The notes beneath the pieces are model-generated. The model was not told the DNA's origin and searched no databases. It saw only the letters and a program-made list of their open reading frames with translations. 64,000 bases of DNA from Paludibacteraceae bacterium (lineage in GTDB: Bacteria > Bacteroidota > Bacteroidia > Bacteroidales > Paludibacteraceae): contig JAKSKU010000005.1 in NCBI GenBank assembly GCA_024401565.1, positions 1-64,000 of the forward strand. Reading direction: 5' to 3'. The position numbers and the translations under genes were made by a program. Shown here one piece after another: positions 8,326-16,587 of the stretch. Positions within the stretch are counted from its first letter, which is position 1, and every line of letters starts with the position of its first letter.

Positions 8326-9210
8326 TCACATTTCTTTCAAAATTTTCAATACTTCACTTATATCAATATGGAATGCTTCTGCAATTTTTTCTGGTGGCAA
8401 GACATTTCTTAAAGCTACAATATTTGATATTCTCTCGTTATTTGCACCCTCTACCAAACCTTCCGCTCTTCCTTTTTTTATACCTCTATTTTCAGCGTCA
8501 TCCAACGATGAAAGCTCTCGGGAAACAGCATCCCAATACTTATCATAGTAAGCTCGTTCAAGGCTAGTGTACGACGACTCTTCCAAACAGTCAATGGCCT
8601 TTTTAATCAATGGATTAGAAACTAACTCCTGAGGTAGTTCATCTATTGATTCTTTTCCATCGACATCATTCAAAAATGACATCCAGTTATTGACATCAGT
8701 TTTTGATGCTTTACAACCAGCCTTAAATTTTGGCATTTCCACAAAGACGAACTCAATTCCTTCAATTTTCAAGTCGGAATGATTGTCATTGCATAAAGCA
8801 TAATGATGAATAAATTCATTCTTATACTTATCACCTTTCAAAAAGATGTCATTTAGCAAACACAATGAATAGACAGGTTTGATAGTGTTGAAATGCTGTC
8901 CTTTCTTTGTCTGGTTGACGTAAGTTTTCGCCGCATTAAGCAATGCTCTGCTCATAAAACTCTCCGACCAATACAACTGCATCTCCACAATAAAATGTCT
9001 GCCAAGACTATCAACACACTTCACATCAACCACAGAATTTTTATTGTATTCCGTAGTAGGCAACACACTTGTGTCTTCATATTCAATGCTTGTGATTTTT
9101 GCATCATCAGGAAGACTAACCAATGCATTCAACAAACTCATACACAAATCCTTGTGTACGCCAAAAACTTTTTTGAACGTAATGTCGTTCTTTGGATCTA
9201 AGTACCGCAT
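8326..9210 (-). CDS. Rpn-family PD-(D/E)XK nuclease (putative transposase family)
   Basis: A 294-residue protein starting MRYLDPKNDITFKKVFG, the signature of Rpn/PDDEXK-family recombination-promoting nucleases. The catalytic core is visible as D62 in VVDVKC and E76-x-Q78 in FIVEMQ. The helical C-terminal half contains the usual GIKKGRAEGLVEGANNER run, and the end resembles a small helix-turn-helix (PPEKIAEAFHIDISEVLKIL). Members cut DNA and raise RecA-independent recombination in E. coli; they occur in many copies in Bacteroidales. It is a single gene with its own flanking hairpins and appears intact. Confidence 0.9.
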   Translation of the reverse strand: MRYLDPKNDITFKKVFGVHKDLCMSLLNALVSLPDDAKITSIEYEDTSVLPTTEYNKNSVVDVKCVDSLGRHFIVEMQLYWSESFMSRALLNAAKTYVNQTKKGQHFNTIKPVYSLCLLNDIFLKGDKYKNEFIHHYALCNDNHSDLKIEGIEFVFVEMPKFKAGCKASKTDVNNWMSFLNDVDGKESIDELPQELVSNPLIKKAIDCLEESSYTSLERAYYDKYWDAVSRELSSLDDAENRGIKKGRAEGLVEGANNERISNIVALRNVLPPEKIAEAFHIDISEVLKILKEM

Positions 9211-9343
9211 ATCCTTTTTTCTCTTTATTATTTTAGCACAAAAATAATAAGTAAAAGTTCAAAAAACAAATTTCGAATATCTATTTTGTAATGCTATAGA
9301 TTAATAACTATTTTTGCTTAAAATCAAGTTGATATGAATCTCC

Positions 9344-9384
9344 ATAAAAATAGCGACGGAGAAAATCCCCGTCGCTATTTTTAT
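9344..9384. terminator. Terminator of korB
   Basis: Sixteen-bp arms ATAAAAATAGCGACGG (9344-9359) and CCGTCGCTATTTTTAT (9369-9384). On the minus strand it follows the korB stop; it may also act on readthrough from the right. Confidence 0.85.
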
Positions 9385-9407
9385 CTGAAACTATATCAGT
9401 CAGTTAA

Positions 9408-10403
9408 TTACTTAACCTCCCAAGTATCGTTAGTCTCAAGAAGCTCTGCGAAGTTGTGGTACTTCTTAGCTGCCTTAACCTCCTCGATCTGTGCATTAAC
9501 AGCATCGTCGTAAGTTGGAGCATCAACATCACGGATAACACCAAGCGCTACTGGATACTCCATCATAGCAAGCTTTAGCTGAAGTGTGTTGTCCTCGCAG
9601 TGAGCATCGTGAACAAGAACGTCGTCCATTGTGTAACCGTCCTGACCGATTGTAACGACCTTAACGCCGAAACCTTCCTGAACAAGACCGAACTCGTTGT
9701 TCTCACCGAATACCATCTTCTCACCGTGCTTCAAGTAGATAGCGTTCTTTGCACGACCTTCCTTAGTGTAAACTGCCTCGTGTGTACCATCGTTGAAGAT
9801 AACACAGTTCTGAAGGATCTCGCAAACAGCAGCACCCTTGTGAGCGTGAGCTGTCTTTAGAACTGCAACTGTACCCTCAGCGTCAGTGGCAACTGCACGT
9901 GCGAAGAAGTGACCTCTTGCACCGAAGCAAAGCTCAGCTGGACGGAATGGATCCTCAACTGTACCGTAAGGAGACGACTTGCTGACGAAACCTCTTGGTG
10001 AAGTTGGAGAGTACTGACCCTTAGTCAAACCGTAGATACGGTTGTTAAGAAGGATCATCTTAAGATTGATGTTACGACGGTTAGCGTGGATGAAGTGGTT
10101 ACCACCGATAGCAAGACCATCACCGTCTCCTGATACCTGCCATACACTTAGGTCTGGATTAGAAACCTTACAACCTGTTGCGATTGCAGCGGCACGACCG
10201 TGGATAGTGTTCATACCGTATGTTGCCATGTAGTGAGGCAAACGGCTTGAACATCCGATACCAGAGATAACTGCGATATTATGTGGAGCAACGCCAATCT
10301 CTGCCATTGCCTTGTGAAGCGACGCCAAGAAGAAGTGGTCACCGCATCCTGGACACCAACGTGGCTGTCCTTTCTTATAATCTTTAGCTGTAAATTCGCT
10401 CAT
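9408..10403 (-). CDS. korB: 2-oxoacid (2-oxoglutarate):ferredoxin oxidoreductase, beta subunit
   Basis: The thiamine-diphosphate subunit of an oxygen-sensitive enzyme that decarboxylates a 2-oxoacid to its acyl-CoA with reduction of ferredoxin. CPGCGDH with Cys17 and Cys20 is near the N terminus, followed by GIGCSSR, HGRAAAIATG and the TPP/Mg motif GDGDGLAIGGNH, then NNRIYGLTKGQYSPTS. The 331-residue length is normal for the two-subunit type. It lies 54 bp behind korA. 2-Oxoglutarate is the usual substrate of this Bacteroidetes type, but a branched 2-oxoacid cannot be excluded from sequence. Confidence 0.93.
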   Translation of the reverse strand: MSEFTAKDYKKGQPRWCPGCGDHFFLASLHKAMAEIGVAPHNIAVISGIGCSSRLPHYMATYGMNTIHGRAAAIATGCKVSNPDLSVWQVSGDGDGLAIGGNHFIHANRRNINLKMILLNNRIYGLTKGQYSPTSPRGFVSKSSPYGTVEDPFRPAELCFGARGHFFARAVATDAEGTVAVLKTAHAHKGAAVCEILQNCVIFNDGTHEAVYTKEGRAKNAIYLKHGEKMVFGENNEFGLVQEGFGVKVVTIGQDGYTMDDVLVHDAHCEDNTLQLKLAMMEYPVALGVIRDVDAPTYDDAVNAQIEEVKAAKKYHNFAELLETNDTWEVK

Positions 10404-10457
10404 TTTCTTTCTAAATTAAAAGTTAAGAATTAAGAGTTAAGAATTGTTTCCTAATTC

Positions 10458-12314
10458 TTAAACCAATTTATTAAATGCAGCAACCAACTCGCTTACTACG
10501 AATGGCTGACCCTTAACCTCATTGAACTGTGCTGGTGCGAAACCGTCAACCTTCATACGAAGGAATGCAGCAAACTGACCCATGTTCTGCTCAGCCACAA
10601 CAACCTTCTTGTACTTCTTCAATACCTCAGCTGTGTTCTTTGGCAATGGATTGATGAAACGGAAGTGTGCAAGAGCAACCTTCTTACCTGCAGCACGCAT
10701 CTCGTCCATAGCAGCGTGAAGGTGTCCGTAAGTACCTCCGAAACCAACGATCAATAGATCAGCGTCGTCCTTGTCGCCCTCTACAACTACATCTGGTACA
10801 GGAATCTTGTCGATCTTGCTCTGACGAAGACGAGTCATCAAATCGTGGTTCTCTGGGTTAGTTGAGATAGCACCTGTCTTGTTGTCCTTCTCAAGACCAC
10901 CTAGGATGTGAGCGAATCCCTCACGACCTGGAACAGCCCAGTATCTAACGTCTCTCTCATCTCTCTCGTATGGAGTCCATGTACCCTTCTTTGACTCAGG
11001 CACGTATGGAGGATTGATTGCTGGATACTCAGCAAGGTTAGGAAGCTTGAATGCCTCAGAACCGTTAGCGATATATGCGTCGCTCATGAAGACAACTGGA
11101 GTCATGTGCTCAAGAGCTATCTTACAAGCTGCGTATGCTGAATCAAAACAGTCAGCTGGGCTTGTAGCAGCGATAACTGGCATTGGCGTCTCACCGTTAC
11201 GGCCGAACAAACACTGTAGAAGGTCTGTCTGCTCTGACTTTGTTGGAAGACCTGTTGCAGGACCACCACGCTGAACGTCGATAACTACCAATGGAAGCTC
11301 CATGATAACTGCAAGGTTCATTGCCTCTGACTTCAAACAGATACCAGGTCCTGATGTTGAAGTAGCAGCAAGAGCTCCAGCGAATGAAGCACCAAGAGCT
11401 GATGCACAACCTGCGATCTCATCCTCACACTGTACTGTTGTCACACCAAGAGACTTGTGCTTTGACAACTCGTGAAGAACGTCTGTAGCTGGAGTGATAG
11501 GGTAAGAACCAAGGTATAGGCGAAGACCTGCCTTCTCAGCTGCAGCGATAAGACCGTATGCAGTTGCCTTGTTTCCGTTGATATCCATGTAGCGACCCTT
11601 CTTTGCAGGAGTCTGCTTAGATACTACATTATATGTGTGGCTTACTGATGCGTGTGTGTTAGCACCGAAGTCGTAACCTGCGTGGATAACCTTGATGTTA
11701 TTCTCTGCGATAGCAGCCTTCTTTCCAGAGAACTTGTCGCGAAGGAACTTCTCTGCGATTGAAAGGTCACGGTTGAAGATGTAGCAAACAAGACCAAGAG
11801 CAAGCATATTTCTACACTTAAGCATAGCCTTTGGATCCATTCCTGAATCTGCAAGAACATCCTTAACCATTGATGTAACAGGAACCTGAATAACATCCTG
11901 CTTAATTCCCATCTCTGCGATTGCACCAGCAGCGTCTGTTGCCTCGAACTGAGCCTTCTCAAGATCTGCCTTCTTAAAGCTGTCGACGTCGATGATGATC
12001 GATGAAGTTGGCTTACAGAACTTATACTGAGTCTTTAGGGCTGCAGGGTTCATTGCCACCAAAACATCACACTTATCACCAGGAGTGAAAGCCTTCTCTG
12101 CTGCGATACTTACCTGGAATCCAGACACACCAGTTAGAGATCCCTGTGGGGCACGAATATCTGCTGGGTAGTCAGGGAATGTACAAATACCATTACCTAC
12201 AGTGGCCGAGATAGTGGAAAAAATATTTCCAGCAAGCTGCATTCCGTCTCCGGAGTCGCCTGAGAATCGAACCACCACTTGATCCAATTCTTCTACTTTC
12301 AAGTTGTCTGCCAT
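10458..12314 (-). CDS. korA: 2-oxoacid (2-oxoglutarate):ferredoxin oxidoreductase, fused gamma-alpha subunit
   Basis: A 618-residue subunit. The N-terminal gamma domain (about 1-195: VVRFSGDSGDGMQLAG, RAPQGSLTGVSGFQVSI) is fused to the alpha domain (about 215-618: NKATAYGLIAAAEKAG, LYLGSYPITPATDVLHELS, STSGPGICLKSEAMNLA, DVQRGGPATGLPTKSEQTDL). This fusion with a separate beta subunit is the KorAB form found in anaerobic Bacteroidetes. It is first in the korA-korB operon, read from a good -33/-7 promoter with a possible second one further upstream. Confidence 0.94.
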   Translation of the reverse strand: MADNLKVEELDQVVVRFSGDSGDGMQLAGNIFSTISATVGNGICTFPDYPADIRAPQGSLTGVSGFQVSIAAEKAFTPGDKCDVLVAMNPAALKTQYKFCKPTSSIIIDVDSFKKADLEKAQFEATDAAGAIAEMGIKQDVIQVPVTSMVKDVLADSGMDPKAMLKCRNMLALGLVCYIFNRDLSIAEKFLRDKFSGKKAAIAENNIKVIHAGYDFGANTHASVSHTYNVVSKQTPAKKGRYMDINGNKATAYGLIAAAEKAGLRLYLGSYPITPATDVLHELSKHKSLGVTTVQCEDEIAGCASALGASFAGALAATSTSGPGICLKSEAMNLAVIMELPLVVIDVQRGGPATGLPTKSEQTDLLQCLFGRNGETPMPVIAATSPADCFDSAYAACKIALEHMTPVVFMSDAYIANGSEAFKLPNLAEYPAINPPYVPESKKGTWTPYERDERDVRYWAVPGREGFAHILGGLEKDNKTGAISTNPENHDLMTRLRQSKIDKIPVPDVVVEGDKDDADLLIVGFGGTYGHLHAAMDEMRAAGKKVALAHFRFINPLPKNTAEVLKKYKKVVVAEQNMGQFAAFLRMKVDGFAPAQFNEVKGQPFVVSELVAAFNKLV

Positions 12315-12358
12315 ATTTTAATTACTTTAGTATATTCAATTTGTTTTTCTTTCGAGTG

Positions 12359-12389
12359 CAAAGTTAGTCAAAATGTAAGCACAAACAAA
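12359..12389 (-). promoter_or_regulatory. Main promoter of korAB
   Basis: On the minus strand TTTG (12386-12389), a 19-bp spacer and TAACTTTG (12359-12366), an excellent match to the Bacteroidetes sigma-ABfr consensus, about 45 bp before korA. Confidence 0.8.
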
Positions 12390-12660
12390 TAAAACGCGAA
12401 CTTTTTTAATCAAAATCAGAGTTTTATTGTTCATTTTGACATTTTGCTATCATTTTTGCTTTCTACGTGCATTTTTGTCACTCGATTGCAAAATTACTCA
12501 AAATGTGTGCAATATAAAAGAATTGTGAATATCTTTTCGTATTTATGCACATTTGCATTCACTTTTTGACATAAATATGCAGAAATATATCCCCGTCTTT
12601 ATTGTTTTAAACCACGGAAAACACGAATAAACATAAATTAACCACAACCTAAATCATAAA
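12390..12660. other. Non-coding AT-rich stretch upstream of korA
   Basis: Apart from the duplicated promoter-like segment, I see no gene here. Near 12612-12650 a phrase of the type ACCACGGAAAACACGAATAA is a degenerate copy of a simple intergenic repeat seen in many bacterial genomes. Confidence 0.6.
12482..12513 (-). promoter_or_regulatory. Duplicated, weaker copy of the korAB promoter region
   Basis: The stretch CGATTGCAAAATTACTCAAA resembles CGAGTGCAAAGTTAGTCAAA at 12353-12372 and contains TAATTTTG on the minus strand (12489-12496). No clear -33 box is seen at the right spacing. Confidence 0.45.
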
Positions 12661-12664
12661 TTAA

Positions 12665-12705
12665 GCCACGTAGTGGCGACATATTGGTAGCCAGGTACGT
12701 AAGGG
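12665..12705 (+). repeat. Intergenic element with GCCACGTAGTGGC hairpin and ATTGGTAGCC
   Basis: GCCAC-GTA-GTGGC forms a small palindrome (12665-12677), followed by ATTGGTAGCC (12683-12692). The same two words, CACGTAGTG and ATTGGTAGCC, are found in the hmuT-hmuU gap element at 28678-28696, so the two are related. Confidence 0.6.
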
Positions 12706-12731
12706 TTCGTTAGTTTTTATCAAAAACAACA

Positions 12732-12759
12732 AAAGACGGAGCATTGCCCCGTCTCTACA
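12732..12759 (-). repeat. REP-like palindrome with GTAG foot, copy 1
   Basis: On the minus strand: GTAGAGACGGGG, loop CAATG, CTCCGTCTT. The GTAG tetranucleotide at the hairpin foot is the hallmark of REP elements recognised by RAYT transposases. Copies 2 and 3 are at 21509 and 55808. Confidence 0.65.
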
Positions 12760-12809
12760 GTTGGATATAATAATTTGTCTGGATTATACCGACAATTATG
12801 AATTATGAA

Positions 12810-13520
12810 TTATTTGGCAAGCACCGCGCGAACAGGGAAGCCAAGGAAGCGGCCGTAGTCGCCCCAGTACGCTTCGTCCTCGTAGAAGCCCAAGAAGCGA
12901 GCGTAGCCCTCGTCCTCCTCGTCGAGCGAAGACGACCAGTAGAGGCCGTAGTTGCCCACACTGGTGGCACCCGAACCGGTGCGGGTGCCTGCGGCAGGGA
13001 AAAAGACAGAGTTGCCGTTCTTTCCTGTGAATTTCGCTCCGTACACGCCGTTGACCTCCGTCATTTGGTATTGACACTCCTCTACTAGCTCTCTCTGCTC
13101 CTCGTTTGTCGGCATGCGCCACTCTGATCCCCAGTTGGCTGTGGCAGCGTCATCCTCGGGAAGAAGCGTTGTCAATCCGTCATTAAAATTATATTTTGTA
13201 AAATCTTCTCCCAATTTGTATGTGATATTGTTGTATACCTCCTTAGGCTCAGTCTCGCCCCATGCGAAGTACCAGCCGTATTCCTCGGGCTTGGTCGCTC
13301 CGATGTTGTATGTCGCCCATAAAGTACCTGATGGTAGACCAAGATCCACATACTCATGGTTTGATGAAGAAGCAACATCTTCAAAAAACACTTCATCCAC
13401 ATCATTAACGTCGAATTTCACGATCTCTCCATCTTTGGTCTTAACCTGCATGAAGGTTGCTGCGTAGGATACCATGCCTAAGGCGGCTATGCCTAGGGTC
13501 GCTAGTAATTGTTTTTTCAT
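12810..13520 (-). CDS. Secreted FISUMP-domain protein
   Basis: A 236-residue protein with a signal peptide (about 1-20, ending VSYAA), a short DUF-like strand region (FMQVKTKDGEIVKFDVNDVDEVFF) and a FISUMP domain (Fibrobacter succinogenes major paralogous domain): EYVDLGLPSGTLWATYNIGA, YGWYFAWGETEPK, WGSEWRMPTNEEQ and FFPAAGTRTG. The domain is common in Bacteroidales surface proteins and is distantly related to formylglycine-enzyme/C-type-lectin folds; its role is not established. The family's usual YWSSS and PVRAV blocks are present. A -7 box TATATTTG lies upstream on the minus strand (13542-13549). Confidence 0.85.
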   Translation of the reverse strand: MKKQLLATLGIAALGMVSYAATFMQVKTKDGEIVKFDVNDVDEVFFEDVASSSNHEYVDLGLPSGTLWATYNIGATKPEEYGWYFAWGETEPKEVYNNITYKLGEDFTKYNFNDGLTTLLPEDDAATANWGSEWRMPTNEEQRELVEECQYQMTEVNGVYGAKFTGKNGNSVFFPAAGTRTGSGATSVGNYGLYWSSSLDEEDEGYARFLGFYEDEAYWGDYGRFLGFPVRAVLAK

Positions 13521-13635
13521 ATTATTTTGCTTTTATACTTTCAAATATAACATTCTCTCCGTGTATCAATCCCATTTTCTCCGACTTTAACTTTTGTTAA
13601 CAGATGCCAACTGTCGAATTTCCTTCTCACCCACA

Positions 13636-13672
13636 GTTGATTTTCATTCGCTATCGCTTCATGAAAATCAAC
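13636..13672. repeat. Perfect 12-bp inverted repeat between divergent genes
   Basis: GTTGATTTTCAT (13636-13647) and ATGAAAATCAAC (13661-13672) with a 13-nt loop. There is no T run on either side, so it is more likely an intergenic palindrome or operator than a terminator. Confidence 0.6.
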
Positions 13673-13782
13673 CATGAGCTATAAAAGAATTTATTATGTT
13701 CTATTTTCCATTTCACTTTTAATTCTTATTTTTGTTGAAAACAAAGAACTTACATAATATAAATTCAAAAAAAGATAATAAA

Positions 13783-15435
13783 ATGAAGAAAATAACGACT
13801 GCGATTTTCGCCCTATCATATATGTGCTGTGCATTCAACGCTAACGCCCAAGATCAGCAGCTTACTCTTAAATGCGAGCAAATCGGAGAAATAAAAGGCG
13901 ACGCTAAATTTTCCGCCGAAGACGGTTGGATGATGTTGACTACAGATCTTTACATTCTTAATCCTGAAGCCTTCAAGGGCCAGCTTGAGACTATCTTCCC
14001 AGGCCGTAAGGAGAAGGACAAAATCAAGAATGTCTTCATCTCCGGTCAGATTTCCAGCACTTCCGTCGCTCAGGATGTGAGATACCCTCTTTATAATTTG
14101 ACAGTGGAGCTTGTCAACAAGGAGATTTCCGTCAACAAGGCTAACACTCAGGGCAAGATCAGATTGGCAGAAAATCTTCCTCTAACTTCATACGGCACCA
14201 ACCCAATCGACATGAAATTCTACGCTGAGGCTATCAACGTGGAGCAGCCACAGAGCATCACTGATTTCGTTTGCCGCCAGCTTGCGAACGTCGGCAAGGT
14301 AAGCAACGACTACTCTGCCATGAACAAAGTGTCAGGCGAATATGGAAAACTACTTGAGAGCAAGGCAAAGGAGCGCCAGTATGTGTTCAACTCGACAGTC
14401 TCCCTATTCAATGAACTCAACGTCGACAGAAAGGTCTACTCAATCAGTCTATACCAGTTTGCCCCAAGCAACCAGGATATAGAACGAAATTTCTCTAACG
14501 CAGCCTTGAAGAAATGCGTCGACGACAATGCAAATATCGATTACGCCACTATCAGAAAGAACGTTGCCAACAAGACAGCTCCGATCATCGTGGCAGTAAA
14601 CTATAAGAGCAGCCACAAGCCAAGCATGCGTAAGCCAAACCAGATCAACGACTCTTACGTCAACGAACGCGTCGTCAAGACTCGTAATCTATACGCGTCG
14701 AAGCTTATCAGCGACGACGTCTTCACACAGGAGGATGATTTGAACGAACTATTGAAGGATTACCTTGCTTTCGACAAGGAGGTGAAGGGATACAAAGAGA
14801 ATAAGGCAAAGGGAATGACTAACATCAACCCGTCGGCAATCATTTACAACTATTCCGAGCTTCTTAACACAATCATGATGAAGAACTTGAAGAAGGAATT
14901 TCTATACGAGAACACATTCAAAGCTCACTACAATGAAGTGCAGTCGGCAGCAAAAGCAAGTTTGAAGGATGGTAAAGAACTTGATAGAATTGAGAAACTT
15001 GTCACAGTGATGGTAATGGAAAAAGATGCAGACACAATTTCGTCTGCACAAAAGATCATTGCGAATTTCAACGCGATCCACAATGCTGAAGCTTTGGTGG
15101 AGGACACAAAATGGGAAAACAACGTTTCGGATCTAAAAGACCGTTACGAGGAGGCATATTTCGACAAGGTGTTCAAAGGCAAATGTGAGCCATTGCTTGA
15201 AGGAGATCCAAGAGAAAAGGAGCCTATAGCAGAGCAACTAAAGAAAGAGATCGAGGCATCCAACTGTAAAGCATGTTTCTTCCAGGCAGAGGAATACTAC
15301 TTCGAGCCACTTCAGGACAAAATCAACGTACTAAAAGCAGCAGAAGCTGAGAAAGCAGCAGCAGAGGCAGCCGCTGCAGCGAAAGCAGCTAAATTGGCAA
15401 AGAAGAAGGCAATGATGGCGAAGAAGAAGAAATAA
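13783..15435 (+). CDS. Secreted protein of unknown function with Ala/Lys-rich tail
   Basis: I do not recognise a named domain. ATG 13783 gives a clear signal peptide (MKKITTAIFALSYMCCAFNANA); the upstream in-frame start would bury it. The mature part (about 525 residues) is mixed alpha/beta in its first third and then largely helical with many charged residues. The last 40 residues are an Ala-rich helix ending in Lys repeats (AAAAAKAAKLAKKKAMMAKKKK), which could bind acidic surfaces or nucleic acid. It probably acts in the periplasm or outside the cell. A RAYT gene follows after 27 bp. Confidence 0.75.
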   Translation: MKKITTAIFALSYMCCAFNANAQDQQLTLKCEQIGEIKGDAKFSAEDGWMMLTTDLYILNPEAFKGQLETIFPGRKEKDKIKNVFISGQISSTSVAQDVRYPLYNLTVELVNKEISVNKANTQGKIRLAENLPLTSYGTNPIDMKFYAEAINVEQPQSITDFVCRQLANVGKVSNDYSAMNKVSGEYGKLLESKAKERQYVFNSTVSLFNELNVDRKVYSISLYQFAPSNQDIERNFSNAALKKCVDDNANIDYATIRKNVANKTAPIIVAVNYKSSHKPSMRKPNQINDSYVNERVVKTRNLYASKLISDDVFTQEDDLNELLKDYLAFDKEVKGYKENKAKGMTNINPSAIIYNYSELLNTIMMKNLKKEFLYENTFKAHYNEVQSAAKASLKDGKELDRIEKLVTVMVMEKDADTISSAQKIIANFNAIHNAEALVEDTKWENNVSDLKDRYEEAYFDKVFKGKCEPLLEGDPREKEPIAEQLKKEIEASNCKACFFQAEEYYFEPLQDKINVLKAAEAEKAAAEAAAAAKAAKLAKKKAMMAKKKK

Positions 15436-15462
15436 AAGGTTTTATGACGAAGTCTAAATGCC

Positions 15463-16431
15463 ATGAATCGTGAAGAAGCCATAGCAAAAGGCATAACAGT
15501 ACAAGAAATAAAGCACAACATGAAACGCAGATGTTCTTGGCATGACTACCATAGAAAAGGAACTTACATGTTGACACTTGTGGTTGACGGCCGTATACCT
15601 TTGCTTGGTGTATTGACAGGGGATACTGAAGCTATAGTCGAAGAATCTGAACTTGGATCTATCATTCTCAATGAGGAAATAAAAAAGATTCATCAGTTTT
15701 ATCCGACGGTGGATGTATGGAAAGTGTGTATTATGCCAGACCATATCCACATGATAGTGAGAGTGAATGAGGACATGCCTAAAGACAAGCATCTTGGCAA
15801 GGTGATAGCAGGATTCAAATCAGGTTGTAACAACGCCTATTGGAAAATCAACAACATGACGGAACCTCCTAGAAAAGGTCTTTTTGAGCCAGGGTATAAC
15901 GACAAGATTCTAATGCACGAAGGTCAACTTGACAATTGGAAGGCCTATCTAAATGATAATCCTCGCCGACTATTTATAAAAAGGAATAATCCAGAACTGT
16001 TCACTGTACTTCACGACATGGATGTGGCAGAAAAGAAATGTCAAGTAGTAGGCAACCGATTTTTACTCGACATTCCAGATAAAATGGCAGTTATCGTGCA
16101 TCGTCACTACACAGAAGAAGAAAACGAGCGTCTACGTGAAGAATGGATGAATTGTGGAGAACGAGGAGGTGTACTTGTAAGTGCAGCTATATCACCAAAA
16201 GAGAAAGAAGTAATGCGTGAAGCCATGAATAGAGGCTATCGCATCATTCTTCTACGCGAGAATGGATTTCCAAAAATGTATAAACCTTACGGTGAAAGTT
16301 TTGATGCATGTGCAGAAGGCGTACTTCTACAAATAAGCCCTTGGGAATTCAATATGGTAAAGAAAAGAATCACCAGAGATCAATGCCTGGTGCTAAATGC
16401 GATGGCCGAAAAAATTGCAGATAATAAATAG
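15463..16431 (+). CDS. REP-associated tyrosine transposase (RAYT, Y1_Tnp family) with C-terminal extension
   Basis: An HUH-type single-strand endonuclease of the kind thought to spread REP palindromes. The Y1_Tnp core covers about 25-200: RKGTYMLTLVVDGR, the HUH motif in CIMPDHIHMIVRV (H94, H96), FKSGCNNAYW, and the likely catalytic tyrosine Y162 in AYLNDNPRR, at the place where RYIHLNP stands in other RAYTs. About 120 extra residues follow, ending ITRDQCLVLNAMAEKIADNK, longer than the usual 150-200-residue RAYTs. It has no terminal inverted repeats of its own, as expected for a domesticated RAYT. GTAG-footed palindromes in this window are candidate substrates. Confidence 0.85.
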   Translation: MNREEAIAKGITVQEIKHNMKRRCSWHDYHRKGTYMLTLVVDGRIPLLGVLTGDTEAIVEESELGSIILNEEIKKIHQFYPTVDVWKVCIMPDHIHMIVRVNEDMPKDKHLGKVIAGFKSGCNNAYWKINNMTEPPRKGLFEPGYNDKILMHEGQLDNWKAYLNDNPRRLFIKRNNPELFTVLHDMDVAEKKCQVVGNRFLLDIPDKMAVIVHRHYTEEENERLREEWMNCGERGGVLVSAAISPKEKEVMREAMNRGYRIILLRENGFPKMYKPYGESFDACAEGVLLQISPWEFNMVKKRITRDQCLVLNAMAEKIADNK

Positions 16432-16434
16432 AAA

Positions 16435-16587
16435 TTATCATCAAGCGACAAAATTGCTTGGGACTGTAACCATCCTCATTCTACCGTTCTCAACAGTTTT
16501 GCTGTTGAGAATATTAACAGAATCGCAATCAATATGAAGAATGTGATTCTTCCAAAGGAATTTGTGGAGGAGATTGAGAAACTATAG
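16435..16587 (+). pseudogene. Possible gene remnant after the RAYT gene
   Basis: A frame without stop runs from just after the RAYT stop to TAG 16585-16587 and reads like protein (AVENINRIAINMKNVILPKE, then FVEEIEKL). I cannot assign a family. It shares the RAYT frame and overlaps the end of the convergent OxyR-like gene by 6 bp. It may be chance. Confidence 0.3.

Noticed and set aside
8326..9210. Rpn-family gene as a complete insertion sequence
   Set aside because: No terminal inverted repeats or target duplications are visible around it.
11014..11409. Open frames opposite or shifted within korA
   Set aside because: They overlap a well-conserved gene and lack any recognisable protein features.
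13636..13672. Terminator between the FISUMP and 550-residue protein genes
   Set aside because: Those genes are divergent and no T run follows, so it is not a terminator.
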